From positions 186,001 through 250,000 of the forward strand of contig OZ245791.1 of assembly GCA_965228125.1 (NCBI GenBank): a stretch of 64,000 nucleotides of DNA, written 5' to 3'. This DNA is from GWF2-38-69 sp965228125. GTDB taxonomy: Bacteria; Verrucomicrobiota; Lentisphaeria; Victivallales; GWF2-38-69. A program made the translations under genes and the position numbers. The first letter of the stretch is position 1. The number at the start of each line of letters is the position of its first letter. Shown here one piece after another: positions 40,598 to 50,333 of this stretch. The notes beneath the pieces were generated by a model. The model was not told the origin of the DNA and ran no database searches. It saw only the letters and a program-made list of their open reading frames with translations.

Positions 40598-42157
40598 GTG
40601 TCAGAAATCAAGAAATACTTTTGTTTAACAATAGCAGGCTTTTCACTTTTATTAAGCGGGTGCGGCTGGATTCAAGGCAAAGTCGATGACAAGGAGGTTC
40701 AGGAACTAGACGATCAGATGCAGGCTTTCAAGAGAGAGACCATAATGGACGAAGCACTGGTTAACTTAGGACAGATGCTCATAGCTTACGATATAGCCCC
40801 TACCCCAATTCAAAGTCAAAACATAGGCAATGCTACTGCAGATAAGGGAGTTCCCACCGACCTTTATGTGATGATTTCCACAGCCGTAAATAAAGTAGGC
40901 AGAGAAGTTGTTTTTATCCCATACGATACACAGTATTTAATTAATGAGGCTACTACCGGAGGAACTATAAAAAGAATTTATCCTGATGCCGTAATCTCAG
41001 GTGGAATAACTGGTGTTGACAAGGACCTTATCCAAAAAGAAAGAGAAGGTGATATAGCCGGTGGGTGGGCGGGTGCCTCTGGAAGCGCAAGATACAGTGC
41101 AGGGATGAATGTCTCAAAAATCACTCTTGACTTAAACATGCGAAACTACAAGACGCAGTCATACTTTCCTGGAGTACTGGCTACAAACTCAATAGTCATC
41201 AGACAGGACAGACTTGGATGGGCTGTCTCTGCGTCTTATATGGATTTTAGTGCGTCTTTCGAATCAGAGGTCAAAACAAAGCAAGGCATTTATGCAGCTT
41301 TGAGATTCCTTGTGGAATTAAGCACAGTAGAACTCCTGGGCAAATATTTTTCAGTTCCCTACTGGAAGTGCATAAAAGGCGCTTCTGCAGACCAGACTAT
41401 GATAAAAAGGCTCAAGGACAATATCGAAATAATGCCCACTGGCAGACAAGTCAGATACATCAAGAAATACTTATACCTAAGCGGCTATACAGGAATAGAC
41501 AGGGCAAGCGAAACTCTTTCCTCTTCAGAGCAGGCTGTTTTCTCAAATCAGATGAGGCTCTACGCAGTTAACGATTACCCATCCCTATTTATAGCTGTCT
41601 GGGAAAACCTGCCTATGGATAAATCTGTATCTATCATAGCTAAAGACAGGAAAAAAAAACAAAGAGACCAGAAGAAAAAAGAAGCCCAAGCAAGAGAAGA
41701 TGCTTTGAAAAAAAAGAAACTTGAACAGCAAAAACAGTTTGAAGCCCAAAAGCAGTTAGAAATAGCCAAGAGCAAATATAATGCCGTAATTGCTTTGGCT
41801 GATAAGTATTACACTGCCGGAGATTTATCCAATGCTTACAACAAATACAACGAAGCCTTGGGATATATTCCAAAAGACCAATATGCCGAAAGCCAATTAA
41901 ATAGCACAAAAGCACTAATGGAATCCATCGTCAATATGGAGAAAGCATATAATGAAGCAATTAAGAAAGCAGATGAGGCATACAACTCTCAAGATTACAG
42001 CACAGCTCTTGAAGAATACCAAAAAGCCCAGTCCCTTAAAAGCACTGATCTTTATGCCGCCAGCATGGCAATAAAAGTCGAAAAACTCATCAAGGACAAA
42101 AATCCTACAGGAATAAGAGATCTTTCGGAAGAAGATTGGACAGACGGAAACAACTAA
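40598..42157 (+). CDS. CsgG-fold outer-membrane lipoprotein with TPR-like tail (paralogue 1)
   Basis: 519 residues. Lipobox LSGC (about residue 22). Residues of about 55-270 align by eye with CsgG: VPTDLYVMISTAVNKVGREVVFIPYD, QYLINEATTGG, VISGGITGVDKD, ITLDLNMRNYKTQS then SIVIRQDRLG, and ALRFLVELSTVELLG, matching the order of helices and strands in the curli secretion pore. The C-terminal 160 residues are a Lys/Gln-rich linker and two TPR-like helical repeats (AVIALADKYYTAGDLSNAYN, KADEAYNSQDYSTALEEYQK), absent in classical CsgG. Start is GTG with CGGAG upstream. Probably an outer-membrane secretion channel; the export cargo is inferred from neighbours. Confidence 0.75.
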   Translation: MSEIKKYFCLTIAGFSLLLSGCGWIQGKVDDKEVQELDDQMQAFKRETIMDEALVNLGQMLIAYDIAPTPIQSQNIGNATADKGVPTDLYVMISTAVNKVGREVVFIPYDTQYLINEATTGGTIKRIYPDAVISGGITGVDKDLIQKEREGDIAGGWAGASGSARYSAGMNVSKITLDLNMRNYKTQSYFPGVLATNSIVIRQDRLGWAVSASYMDFSASFESEVKTKQGIYAALRFLVELSTVELLGKYFSVPYWKCIKGASADQTMIKRLKDNIEIMPTGRQVRYIKKYLYLSGYTGIDRASETLSSSEQAVFSNQMRLYAVNDYPSLFIAVWENLPMDKSVSIIAKDRKKKQRDQKKKEAQAREDALKKKKLEQQKQFEAQKQLEIAKSKYNAVIALADKYYTAGDLSNAYNKYNEALGYIPKDQYAESQLNSTKALMESIVNMEKAYNEAIKKADEAYNSQDYSTALEEYQKAQSLKSTDLYAASMAIKVEKLIKDKNPTGIRDLSEEDWTDGNN

Positions 42158-42194
42158 AAACATTCTCTAACATACAAACAATCTCGGAGGTTTC

Positions 42195-43535
42195 ATGAAA
42201 TTTAGAAAATTATTTTATCTGTCATCCGCAGTTGCTATATTAACGCTTGGTTCCGGTTGCAGTGTTTTTCGCTGGTTTGCCGGAGATGTAAGCGATCAGG
42301 AAGTAAAAGACCTGGACGAATCAATGAGTCAGGCTCAAACCAGATTAACAAGATATGATGATTCTCTAAGGCAGTTTGGAAAACTGCTTGAAGCCTATAA
42401 CATTGACCCTGTAAGAGTTCAGAGCAAAGTAATCAGCAATGATACAGCCGACCGCACTTTACCAGATGACGTCTCCAGGATGCTGACTACTGCTTTGAAT
42501 AAAATCGGCCCCAAAGTCATATATGTTCCTTACGACCCCAACTACATAATAAACGAAGCAACTACCGGCGGTTCTATCAACAGAGCGTTGCCTCAACTCG
42601 TTATGACAGGAGGGATTACAGAATTTGATAAAGACATGATTGAAAAATCGAGAGAGCTCAAAGCCGAAGGAGGCGTAGACAAAGGCCAATGGGGATCTAA
42701 TTATCAATACGATGGGAGCATGGGCTATAATGCTGAAGAATCTGTTTCACGCATGTCTTTTGATTTAAGCTTGTTGGACTACAGGACACAGTCGGCAATC
42801 TCAAGTTCTCAGGTATCTAATTCCATTAATATCCGAAAAACCAAACTGGGATGGGGTATCGGAGCCTTCTTTGAGGGGTGCGGCTTGACTTTTGATTACA
42901 CACTTAAAAAACAACAAGGAATATATTACGGAATCAGATTGCTGGTAGAAATAAGCACATTGGAAACACTTGGCAAGTACTTCGATGTTCCCTATTGGAG
43001 ATGTATTCCAGGTGCCACAGAAGACAAGGCTCTTGTAAGCAGGCTCAGAGAAGAATTCGGTTATCTTGGCAACAATGAAAAGATAGCTTATATAAGAGAA
43101 TACATGTTCTTCCATGGTTACAATATTAACAAGACAGCTCCTATCTCCCAAAGCGACATAGATATGATTAATGAAGCTATGAAGAAAACCGGAACCTCGA
43201 ACTATACAGACCTCTTCCTCAACCTGTGGGAAACTGTTCCTATTGATGAGGCTAGAAAACGCAATATGGACTACAAAAACAGACCAGTGGCTCCTCAACT
43301 TAGTACCGTACCTCAACCACCTCCTCAGCAACAACAGCCCAAGGCTGTCCAACAACCTCCTGCTGCTCAAGTACAAGCTCAACAGCCTGTTCAGCAACAA
43401 GCCCAACAAAGGCAACCTCCACCACCTCCACCCATAGCACGACAACAGCAGCAACCTGTAAAACAGCAAGTCAAACAAATTCCTAAAACCGATGATAAGG
43501 AAGCACCTGTAGGTTTCGGGAAAACAGATTGGTAA
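42195..43535 (+). CDS. CsgG-fold outer-membrane lipoprotein with Gln/Pro-rich tail (paralogue 2)
   Basis: 446 residues, clearly paralogous to the preceding gene: VIYVPYDPNYIINEATTGGS, VMTGGITEFDKDMI, LDYRTQSAI and LLVEISTLETLGKYFDVPYW recur in the same order. Lipobox GSGC (about 22). The C-terminal 85 residues are almost only Gln, Pro, Ala and Val (poly-Q/P), a low-complexity extension that could reach through the envelope. GGAGG precedes the ATG. Two CsgG-like pores side by side suggest a hetero-oligomeric channel or two cargo-specific pores. Confidence 0.75.
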   Translation: MKFRKLFYLSSAVAILTLGSGCSVFRWFAGDVSDQEVKDLDESMSQAQTRLTRYDDSLRQFGKLLEAYNIDPVRVQSKVISNDTADRTLPDDVSRMLTTALNKIGPKVIYVPYDPNYIINEATTGGSINRALPQLVMTGGITEFDKDMIEKSRELKAEGGVDKGQWGSNYQYDGSMGYNAEESVSRMSFDLSLLDYRTQSAISSSQVSNSINIRKTKLGWGIGAFFEGCGLTFDYTLKKQQGIYYGIRLLVEISTLETLGKYFDVPYWRCIPGATEDKALVSRLREEFGYLGNNEKIAYIREYMFFHGYNINKTAPISQSDIDMINEAMKKTGTSNYTDLFLNLWETVPIDEARKRNMDYKNRPVAPQLSTVPQPPPQQQQPKAVQQPPAAQVQAQQPVQQQAQQRQPPPPPPIARQQQQPVKQQVKQIPKTDDKEAPVGFGKTDW

Positions 43536-43551
43536 TTTAAGGAAACGAAAG

Positions 43552-46500
43552 TTGAATAATAATGTGAAGAGATTTTATCTGTCAGGAGCGCTGGTCTCGG
43601 CGCTTCTTTTATCATTTCATACCTTGGCTGAAATTAATATTAACACAGCCACAGGTACAATTGATGCTCAGTTTTCAATATTAAATATTTCCGCCTATCC
43701 CGTCTCTTTTAAGTACAACCCTCAAATAACTAAGGGTTCTGTCGGTTCAAAATGGGAAACTTCCCTTGACGCAAATCTACAACTTTCTGAGGATGTGCCA
43801 ATATACACGATAAGCGCATACTGCTCAAAGATTTTATTTATTAAAAATGAAGATGGCAAGTTAGAATCGGGCGGAGGACAGGGAGCCAAGTTTGAATTCG
43901 TAAATGGAGACTATGTCCTTACTTCTAATATAGGGGAAAAGCTCACTTTTGACGAATCAGGAAACCTCAAAACAATTCAAGATGAGTCGGGGAGCACATC
44001 CATAATTGCTAGAAATACCAAAAATCTCCTGGCAGGCTGGGAAACTAAATCAGAGAGGATACAAACCATCTCTATAGACAACGCCCTTTCTGGCAGTAGT
44101 CCGATTTCTAATGACAATTCAAAAGTCGAAAGAAACACAGCGGGACAAATCGTTTCCATCAAAGCTGACAAACAGTTCAATTTCTCATACAAAGACTCTG
44201 TACTTTCAGGAATACAAGTCAACGGAATTACCAAATACTACTTCGAATATGATGAAAGAGGACTCCTGTCAAGGCTACAAGAACCTGACCATGACTATTT
44301 ACTATCTTACTACGAAGATGGCAGGGTGCAAAGTATTGATGATGCTTTAGGTGATAGCGTTTATGTCGAGTATAAATCTGATGCAGTTCAAAAAAACAAT
44401 ACTCAATTTGTCTATGTCTGGAATCTTACCAAATTCCTTAGAACCCAGTACAAATACACTCCCGACAAAGTTGAAATCACTGAGGGCCCTATAGATTCGG
44501 AAGATGTCCTTTTTGGAACAATTGACAGAAAAACCGGCGCAGTCGCGACAAAAAACATAAATGGAGACAATCTCGATATAGCTCCAGGCAAGGAAGGAAA
44601 CTTTGTTGTTAAAAGTTCATTAAGAGGTTTTACTCCCTTTCAGATAACCTATTCCTTTGGAAACCTTGTCCTCAAAAATAAAAACGGCTCTGAATATTTC
44701 AAGGATTTGATTTCTCCGTCCGAGTTTGCCTTGGAAAAGACCCGCTCGGAAATCAAAGATGGTGGCATTATAAGAGATATAAATAAAAATGTCATTGAGC
44801 TTATCTCTGGCGGCATATGCATGATGAAATACTCTTATTCAAAAGACGGCTCATCATTGCAAAAGGCTGTAACAGCATCAGGGGATGAGTTTAATTATAC
44901 TTACGACAAGGAAGGCAGAATGATTCAGATCGTCGATTCTCTGGGCAATAAAACCAGCTTCAGATACGGCAAAAACACAGTAGAAATAATCTATCCCAAC
45001 GCGACAAAAACTATCCTTACTTTAAGTGAAGAGGGCCTTCCCATAAAAATATCGGATCCTATGAAAAGAAAAACCCTCGTGGCTTATCAGAATGCCAGGC
45101 TGCCTCAAAAAGTTGAACTCTGCAATTTTGACACCCAGACCTATATCGGTTCTCAGGAAAATGACCTCTACTCGATCCAAAGCAGCCTTTTCGGTTTATG
45201 GCTGTTTATCGATAACAACGATCAGACTATAACAAGAATTTCGCCTTCCGGGAATGTTATTACTTATGAAACAAACGATAAGAAACAGATTACCGCAATT
45301 AAAAATGAAAAGAACATAAACATTGCCAACTATGTTTATAATAAATACTCACAGGTAACTGAGGCTTCCACTGACAGTTGCAGAATAAAGTTCGACTACG
45401 ATGATTACGGGAGGCTGTCCCAAAAAAGCTACGATAAAGAACTCTCTCTTGCCTTTGAATACGATAAAAAAGACATAATAAAAACACTTGCTGATTCCGA
45501 GGGTTTTTCTATCAAATACATAAGGGATGCAGGAGGAAAACTCACGTCAATTATTTCTGACAAAACAGGCACTTTCAAAGTTTCCTATTACGATTCCGGC
45601 ATGATTAAAGAGATTTATTATCCTAACGGGGTAGTTTTGAAATGGACTTATGATGTTGAGCCCAAGATAATTGAATACTCGATACTTCTGCCTGGCGGCG
45701 CCTCTAAAACCACAAAACTTGGCTATGACAAGATAGGTAATATTACTAGGATAAATAATGGACAGACTACTGTTAACTTCTTCTATGACGAACTTAACCA
45801 CCTTACAAAAGTAGCAGACTCAGGAGGAAAAGAAGTTAATCTTAGTTTTGATGTATGGGGCAATCTGCTTAAGTTGGGCAAAAATGAATCCAAATTATCT
45901 TCTCCTTCGATATTCTCTCAAATAAACTCTTTGACTTTAAGCTATAACAACGAAATCTCCTCTCTCTCTTCATATGAAGACGCCGACAATAAACGCAGCG
46001 TTTCATACGATTGGAACAACCGCCTAACTTCCCTAAAATTTAACAACGGAAACTATATCTCACTAGATTACGCTCCTATGGAAGACGAGATAGATTCTGT
46101 TACTGCCAATGGCATTAGAACAAAATACTTCTTCTATGGAACCCAACTTTACGCTACAAAAGATACCACATCAAAGAAATCTACAAAATTTATCTATGTT
46201 CCAGATACAAATATATGCTTAGCCGTAATCAGGCCGGATGGCGAAATCCAGTATCCTCTCTGCGATGTTTTCGGCTCCATAACAGACTTGACAGATAAAA
46301 AGGGAAGACTTACTGATTCCAGAACTTTTAATAGCATTGGGCTTATCAATTCTTCAGACACATTAAATATCCCGACCGCTTATGGTGGGCTGCTGAGTTT
46401 GGACAAAGGAAGCATTGTTTTTACTGAAAACGGACCGGTTTTACTGAAAATAATGAGAGCCTTCGGACCGAAAGCACAGGATCCGGGAGACATCAGTCTG

Positions 46501-46596
46501 GACTTCAGCAATAAACTTTCATTTATGGAATCAATGCCTCTGACAACCCTTAATGAAAATTCCGCAAAACAGAACCTTGGAATAAATAACCGGTAA
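43552..46596 (+). CDS. Secreted YD-repeat (RHS-like) protein
   Basis: 1014 residues. Start is TTG with AAGGA eight bases upstream; a GTG four codons later is the alternative. A signal peptide follows (LSGALVSALLLSFHTLA). The body carries many RHS/YD-type repeats: YEYDERGLLSRL-like, FNYTYDKEGRMIQIVDSLGN, KFDYDDYGRLSQKSYD, FFYDELNHLTKVADSGG and SYDWNNRLTSLKFNNGNYI. The end (YPLCDVFGSITDLTDKKGRL, TAYGGLLSLDKG) resembles the RHS core end but lacks the usual toxin tip and the DPxGxxxG sequence. It may form a shell-like beta structure. It is 3 bases ahead of the next gene, implying coupled expression. Confidence 0.8.
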   Translation: MNNNVKRFYLSGALVSALLLSFHTLAEININTATGTIDAQFSILNISAYPVSFKYNPQITKGSVGSKWETSLDANLQLSEDVPIYTISAYCSKILFIKNEDGKLESGGGQGAKFEFVNGDYVLTSNIGEKLTFDESGNLKTIQDESGSTSIIARNTKNLLAGWETKSERIQTISIDNALSGSSPISNDNSKVERNTAGQIVSIKADKQFNFSYKDSVLSGIQVNGITKYYFEYDERGLLSRLQEPDHDYLLSYYEDGRVQSIDDALGDSVYVEYKSDAVQKNNTQFVYVWNLTKFLRTQYKYTPDKVEITEGPIDSEDVLFGTIDRKTGAVATKNINGDNLDIAPGKEGNFVVKSSLRGFTPFQITYSFGNLVLKNKNGSEYFKDLISPSEFALEKTRSEIKDGGIIRDINKNVIELISGGICMMKYSYSKDGSSLQKAVTASGDEFNYTYDKEGRMIQIVDSLGNKTSFRYGKNTVEIIYPNATKTILTLSEEGLPIKISDPMKRKTLVAYQNARLPQKVELCNFDTQTYIGSQENDLYSIQSSLFGLWLFIDNNDQTITRISPSGNVITYETNDKKQITAIKNEKNINIANYVYNKYSQVTEASTDSCRIKFDYDDYGRLSQKSYDKELSLAFEYDKKDIIKTLADSEGFSIKYIRDAGGKLTSIISDKTGTFKVSYYDSGMIKEIYYPNGVVLKWTYDVEPKIIEYSILLPGGASKTTKLGYDKIGNITRINNGQTTVNFFYDELNHLTKVADSGGKEVNLSFDVWGNLLKLGKNESKLSSPSIFSQINSLTLSYNNEISSLSSYEDADNKRSVSYDWNNRLTSLKFNNGNYISLDYAPMEDEIDSVTANGIRTKYFFYGTQLYATKDTTSKKSTKFIYVPDTNICLAVIRPDGEIQYPLCDVFGSITDLTDKKGRLTDSRTFNSIGLINSSDTLNIPTAYGGLLSLDKGSIVFTENGPVLLKIMRAFGPKAQDPGDISLDFSNKLSFMESMPLTTLNENSAKQNLGINNR

Positions 46597-46598
46597 CT

Positions 46599-48422
46599 AT
46601 GAAAAAACCATCCTTTAAAATATTTACTCTGCTGCTGTTATTTCTTCTTCCTGTCTTTCTGTTTGCCTGGGATCAGAAACTCATTAGCCTGGCCGAAAGG
46701 TTTGCAAAAGTCCCGCCGGACTCCTCATTAACAGAAGCAGACAGAGCCTATCTTTACCGCAACAATCCTGAGATCAACTATCTGGCAAGGGAAGGCGTAA
46801 TCAATAATAATACCTTCCAGGCAAATCAGAAGTTTTTTGAAACCAGGACGTCGGAGTTTATGCAAAATGCCGCCGACAAGAGCGGCCTTACAGTATCCAA
46901 ACAGCATTCTACCGGCCCTGCTAAACCAGGTGCCGACTACGACGGACACATTGGCAAGGCAGACCGCAACGTCACCTTGCAAGACGCCCAGAAAATGAGA
47001 AATAATGTAAACAGCGAAATTAATAAATGGCTTAAAGATAATGGACAAGCTTCGGGAAGAAGAGTCGACTGGTCCAAGAAACTCAACATCGATGCCATGC
47101 CGCTTATGAACCAGACTACTCAATTTGAAGTCATTAATGAATGGATAAACAAACAAGGCGGAAGAGCATACACCTCCAGGGAAGCAGGCTTGGTGGAACA
47201 GTTCATGAGAAATGGAAAGAACGACCATATATCACTCTCTGACGCAAAAATTTACAACGAACATATGAACACTCAGATAAAACATGCTCTCGAGTTGATA
47301 GAAAAAAACAACCAGTCTATAGCAAAACTTCAAGCCAGAGCCGCAAAAGGCCCGTTGCCTCCAGCCGCAGCAGATGCTCTCAAAAATCTCCAAACCAAGG
47401 GAGATATCCTTAATTCACAAGTAGCTAAATATTTAACCAGAAAAGACGCTGTGAATAATATGATGGCTGACAGATTCGGCACAAAAACCAATACTACTTC
47501 TACTCCGGATGTCGCAAAAGCAAACGCCCGCACTCCCGATTCAGCGACAGCAGGAAGGAATGTAGTGAAAAACGCCCAGAACCTCATGAATCAGGCAGAT
47601 GATGCCTTTAACAACACTGCTAAAAATGTATCGAATGCAGCAGAGCGTCTTGATAACATCAAAGTCGGTTTAGCCAGGGCAGAATCTCAAATCAGAACAA
47701 CGTTATGGAACAAAGCTGCTTCGTATGCAGGTGGCAATCAACAGCTTACCAGACTCATAAAAACTCCTGACAGAACACTTATGAAACTAGGGTATCGCGA
47801 AAGAGGAGCTCCCGGAAGTTTGCAGCGCAACATGAAGGGTTATGCCCCTAAAGCTCTACAGACCGGAGGGTTGATACTGCTTGCATTCCAGTTCTATGAT
47901 GTAGGAATGGAGGCGTATCGCACTGGCAATTACAAACAGGGCGCCGTAAATCTTGCGATTACATATGCCTTTGCCAAAGGCATGGAGTTTGCCATAACAA
48001 AAGTTTTCGGCTCGTTCCTTGCAGCAAATCCTGTGACTGCGACAGCTATCGGCACTCTCGCAATATCGTATGGATTAACCAGAGAAATAATGTCCAGAGT
48101 AGAAATTAATGGAAAATCTCTTGATGTTCATACTCAAGAGTTTATTGATAGCCAGATATTTCTAAGCGACCAATACGATGTTGATGCCAAAGCTCAGATT
48201 GGAAAAATGTATATCGAAGCCATTAAAAAAGGCTACAAACTTCCACCTGGCATGACCATTGCCGATGGATGGAAAAAAATATTGGAGAATTACGATAAAG
48301 GTGGAAAAGTATTTGACGGTGTCTTTGCTCCTCCCACAGGCTCTGTTTTTACGGTTGTGGAAAACAGTACCATCATAAATACCGTCGAAGGGTCTTCAGA
48401 AGCTTCAGGCAAGTCTAAATAA
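46599..48422 (+). CDS. Large exported protein, interrupted before its solenoid tail
   Basis: 607 residues read before a TAA at 48420-48422. Signal peptide KIFTLLLLFLLPVFLFA. The body is helical (MRNNVNSEINKWLKDNG, NAAERLDNIKVGLARAESQI), and a hydrophobic Gly/Ala-rich stretch (about 425-490: GLILLAFQFYDVG..., NPVTATAIGTLAISYG) could insert into a membrane. No family recognised. The last residues (VVENSTIINTVEGS, then GKSK) are the beginning of a solenoid repeat, which continues in another frame after 48420, so the true product was probably about 760 residues. It may be an effector or anchor carried by the neighbouring YD protein; this is speculation. Confidence 0.65.
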   Translation: MKKPSFKIFTLLLLFLLPVFLFAWDQKLISLAERFAKVPPDSSLTEADRAYLYRNNPEINYLAREGVINNNTFQANQKFFETRTSEFMQNAADKSGLTVSKQHSTGPAKPGADYDGHIGKADRNVTLQDAQKMRNNVNSEINKWLKDNGQASGRRVDWSKKLNIDAMPLMNQTTQFEVINEWINKQGGRAYTSREAGLVEQFMRNGKNDHISLSDAKIYNEHMNTQIKHALELIEKNNQSIAKLQARAAKGPLPPAAADALKNLQTKGDILNSQVAKYLTRKDAVNNMMADRFGTKTNTTSTPDVAKANARTPDSATAGRNVVKNAQNLMNQADDAFNNTAKNVSNAAERLDNIKVGLARAESQIRTTLWNKAASYAGGNQQLTRLIKTPDRTLMKLGYRERGAPGSLQRNMKGYAPKALQTGGLILLAFQFYDVGMEAYRTGNYKQGAVNLAITYAFAKGMEFAITKVFGSFLAANPVTATAIGTLAISYGLTREIMSRVEINGKSLDVHTQEFIDSQIFLSDQYDVDAKAQIGKMYIEAIKKGYKLPPGMTIADGWKKILENYDKGGKVFDGVFAPPTGSVFTVVENSTIINTVEGSSEASGKSK

Positions 48423-48883
48423 ATACAGGGATTAGTGCGGTAAACGCAAAAATAGAAGATTCTTACATCGAAAACCAAGGAGATGTAGAAGCTGTAGCTA
48501 AAGAAAATTCCAGAATTAATACTGGCGTAAACTTAAACCAATCCACAGTCCAAAGATCTTTCATTTCGACAAGGACAGAAGGAAAAGTCGAAGCTGTAAA
48601 TAAGTCCACTATAAATACAGGACTCTCTGCTAACAACTCCGAAATAAAAGACTCCCATCTCACTTCGGATGTAGAAGGTACATTTAAAGCTCAGGATAAT
48701 TCAACCATAAACGCAGGAATACAAGCCAATAATGCCAGAATTTCCAATGCAAACCTTTCCAACACAGTCCAAGGAGCAAATGTCACTGCTAAAAACAGGT
48801 CAACTGTAAATCAGGGTACCAAATTCGATAAAGAGGCAAATGAACAGGAAACTCCCGATCTGCAATTCAACTTCGGAAAGTAA
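48422..48883 (+). pseudogene. Solenoid-repeat tail of the upstream gene, out of frame
   Basis: An open frame of 153 codons without its own start runs from AAT (48422) to TAA (48881-48883). It contains four repeats (NTGISAVNAK, INTGVNLNQSTVQ, INTGLSANNSEIK, INAGIQANNAR) of the same 33-residue family and ends in LQFNFGK like its paralogues. Joining it to the upstream frame needs one extra A in AAG TCT AAA | ATA AAT ACA, giving KSKINTGI, the exact family sequence. A one-base deletion in an A run, a sequencing error or deliberate frameshifting could each explain it. Confidence 0.8.
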
Positions 48884-48952
48884 AGTTCTTATATTGGTAA
48901 AAGACATTTTATTATATACAATACATGTAAACAAAAAAGAGGATTTAACAGA

Positions 48953-49621
48953 ATGAAAAAGTCCATTTCAATGCTCGCTATGATTTTTCTATTATCACAG
49001 CTCTGGGCTTTGCCTGAAACCAGCGTGGATATTTCAACTATTGAAAATCAAGTCGATAATGCGTCTGTCATCAGCGGTGATTCTTCAGATGTAAACACAG
49101 GAATTAACGCCGCAGGTGATGTTAATGTAAAATCTTCAGACATAAAAAATACAAATGACGATGGTATGTCTGAAGCTCTGGGAAATTCAAAAATCAACAC
49201 AGGAATAGAAATTGAAAATTCCTCAGTTGCTTCTTCTCAAATCACAAATACTAACACCGATGTAATAAACAAAGCAGATATTAACTCAGATATTGTTTCG
49301 GGCGTAAGCGTCAAAAATTCTGAAGTTAAGGCTTCAACGCTAGATAATTCCAATGATATGGTAACCAACACAGCAACAAATAATTCAGAAATAAATTCAG
49401 GGCTGGTCTCTGAAAGTTCGATAATTAAAGAAACAAATTTATCAAGCGACGTGGAAAAGGGGCAATCCATGGCCGATAATAAATCCAAAATAAATACAGG
49501 AATAAAGGTTTCCAACACAACTTTAAGGAACTCCAGCTTTACCAATACTGGAAACAGCAGCAACATTATAACTAAAGATAATTCCAAAGCCAATACTGGC
49601 ATTAACTTCGGAGGGGAATAA
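48953..49621 (+). CDS. Secreted solenoid-repeat protein 2
   Basis: 222 residues. Signal peptide SMLAMIFLLSQLWA, then six or so repeats of about 33 residues, such as STIENQVDNASVISGDSSDV-NTGI and SSQITNTNTDVINKADINSD-IVSGV, ending NTGINFGGE. Asn, Ser, Thr and Ile dominate, and there are no Cys residues. Secondary structure expected: three short beta strands per repeat, stacked as a solenoid or amyloid. AGAGGA precedes the ATG. It is followed 4 bases later by a paralogue. Confidence 0.75.
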   Translation: MKKSISMLAMIFLLSQLWALPETSVDISTIENQVDNASVISGDSSDVNTGINAAGDVNVKSSDIKNTNDDGMSEALGNSKINTGIEIENSSVASSQITNTNTDVINKADINSDIVSGVSVKNSEVKASTLDNSNDMVTNTATNNSEINSGLVSESSIIKETNLSSDVEKGQSMADNKSKINTGIKVSNTTLRNSSFTNTGNSSNIITKDNSKANTGINFGGE

Positions 49622-49625
49622 AAAT

Positions 49626-50300
49626 ATGAATATGATAACAACAGTTGCTGTATTATCGTTTCTTTTAATTTCGATGTCATTGATAGCCATGCCACAACAA
49701 ACTATTGTTGAAAATTCCACTATTGAAAACACCAATAAAGATGTTACTAACGAAGCCACTAACAAATCCAAAATCAACTCAGGCATCGAGGCCGTCGGCG
49801 CTACAATTAAAGATTCAGAGATTTATAACACTAATGATAATGTAACAAACACTGCAAAAGATGAGTCTCTGATTGTTTCCGGCATATCTTTAAACAAAGC
49901 ACAAGTTACCGATGGAAGCTACATAGAAAATATTAATAAGGACGTCACTAATGAAGCCATCAATAAATCCAAGATAGTTTCAGGCATCGAAGCCAATGAA
50001 GCCCAGATAAAAGATTCTGAAATATACAACGAAAATACCAATGTCCAGAACTATGCCAGAGACGAATCTCTGATAGTTTCCGGAATATCTATGAACAAAG
50101 CAATTGTCGAAGGTTCTTCTATTAGCAATACAAATAAAAACGTGCGAAATGAAGCCACTAATAAATCTGTAATTATTTCAGGTATAAGCGCTAACAATGC
50201 ACAAATAAAAAATTCCGAGATCACTAATGTTAATGATAATGTAAGAAATACAGCCAAGGACGGCTCGGAAATAAATTCAGGTATCAACTTAGGATATTAA
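49626..50300 (+). CDS. Secreted solenoid-repeat protein 3
   Basis: 224 residues. Signal peptide VAVLSFLLISMSLIAMP, then exactly six repeats of 32-34 residues. Consensus: x-I-x-D-S-x-I-x-N-x-N-x-x-V-x-N-x-A-x-x-x-S-x-I-x-S-G-I-x-x-x-x-A. Repeats alternate between two subtypes, one with KSKI-x-SGI and one with DESLIVSGI, giving a 66-residue super-repeat. It ends SGINLGY. It is nearly the same as the next gene, a recent tandem duplication. Probably a surface or fibre subunit; the function is inferred from the CsgG-fold genes upstream. Confidence 0.75.
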   Translation: MNMITTVAVLSFLLISMSLIAMPQQTIVENSTIENTNKDVTNEATNKSKINSGIEAVGATIKDSEIYNTNDNVTNTAKDESLIVSGISLNKAQVTDGSYIENINKDVTNEAINKSKIVSGIEANEAQIKDSEIYNENTNVQNYARDESLIVSGISMNKAIVEGSSISNTNKNVRNEATNKSVIISGISANNAQIKNSEITNVNDNVRNTAKDGSEINSGINLGY

Positions 50301-50333
50301 AGCCCTATATAATAAACACAAGGAGAAAGCCTC

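Noticed and set aside
42801..43478. 225-codon leftward open frame opposite the second CsgG-like gene
   Set aside because: It is a shadow of the Gln/Pro-rich coding region; composition (Leu/Arg/Tyr-rich, no domain) and the well-supported opposite gene argue against it.
49237..49695. 152-codon leftward frame opposite the solenoid genes
   Set aside because: It arises from the repeat codons of the solenoid genes; similar shadows occur under every copy.
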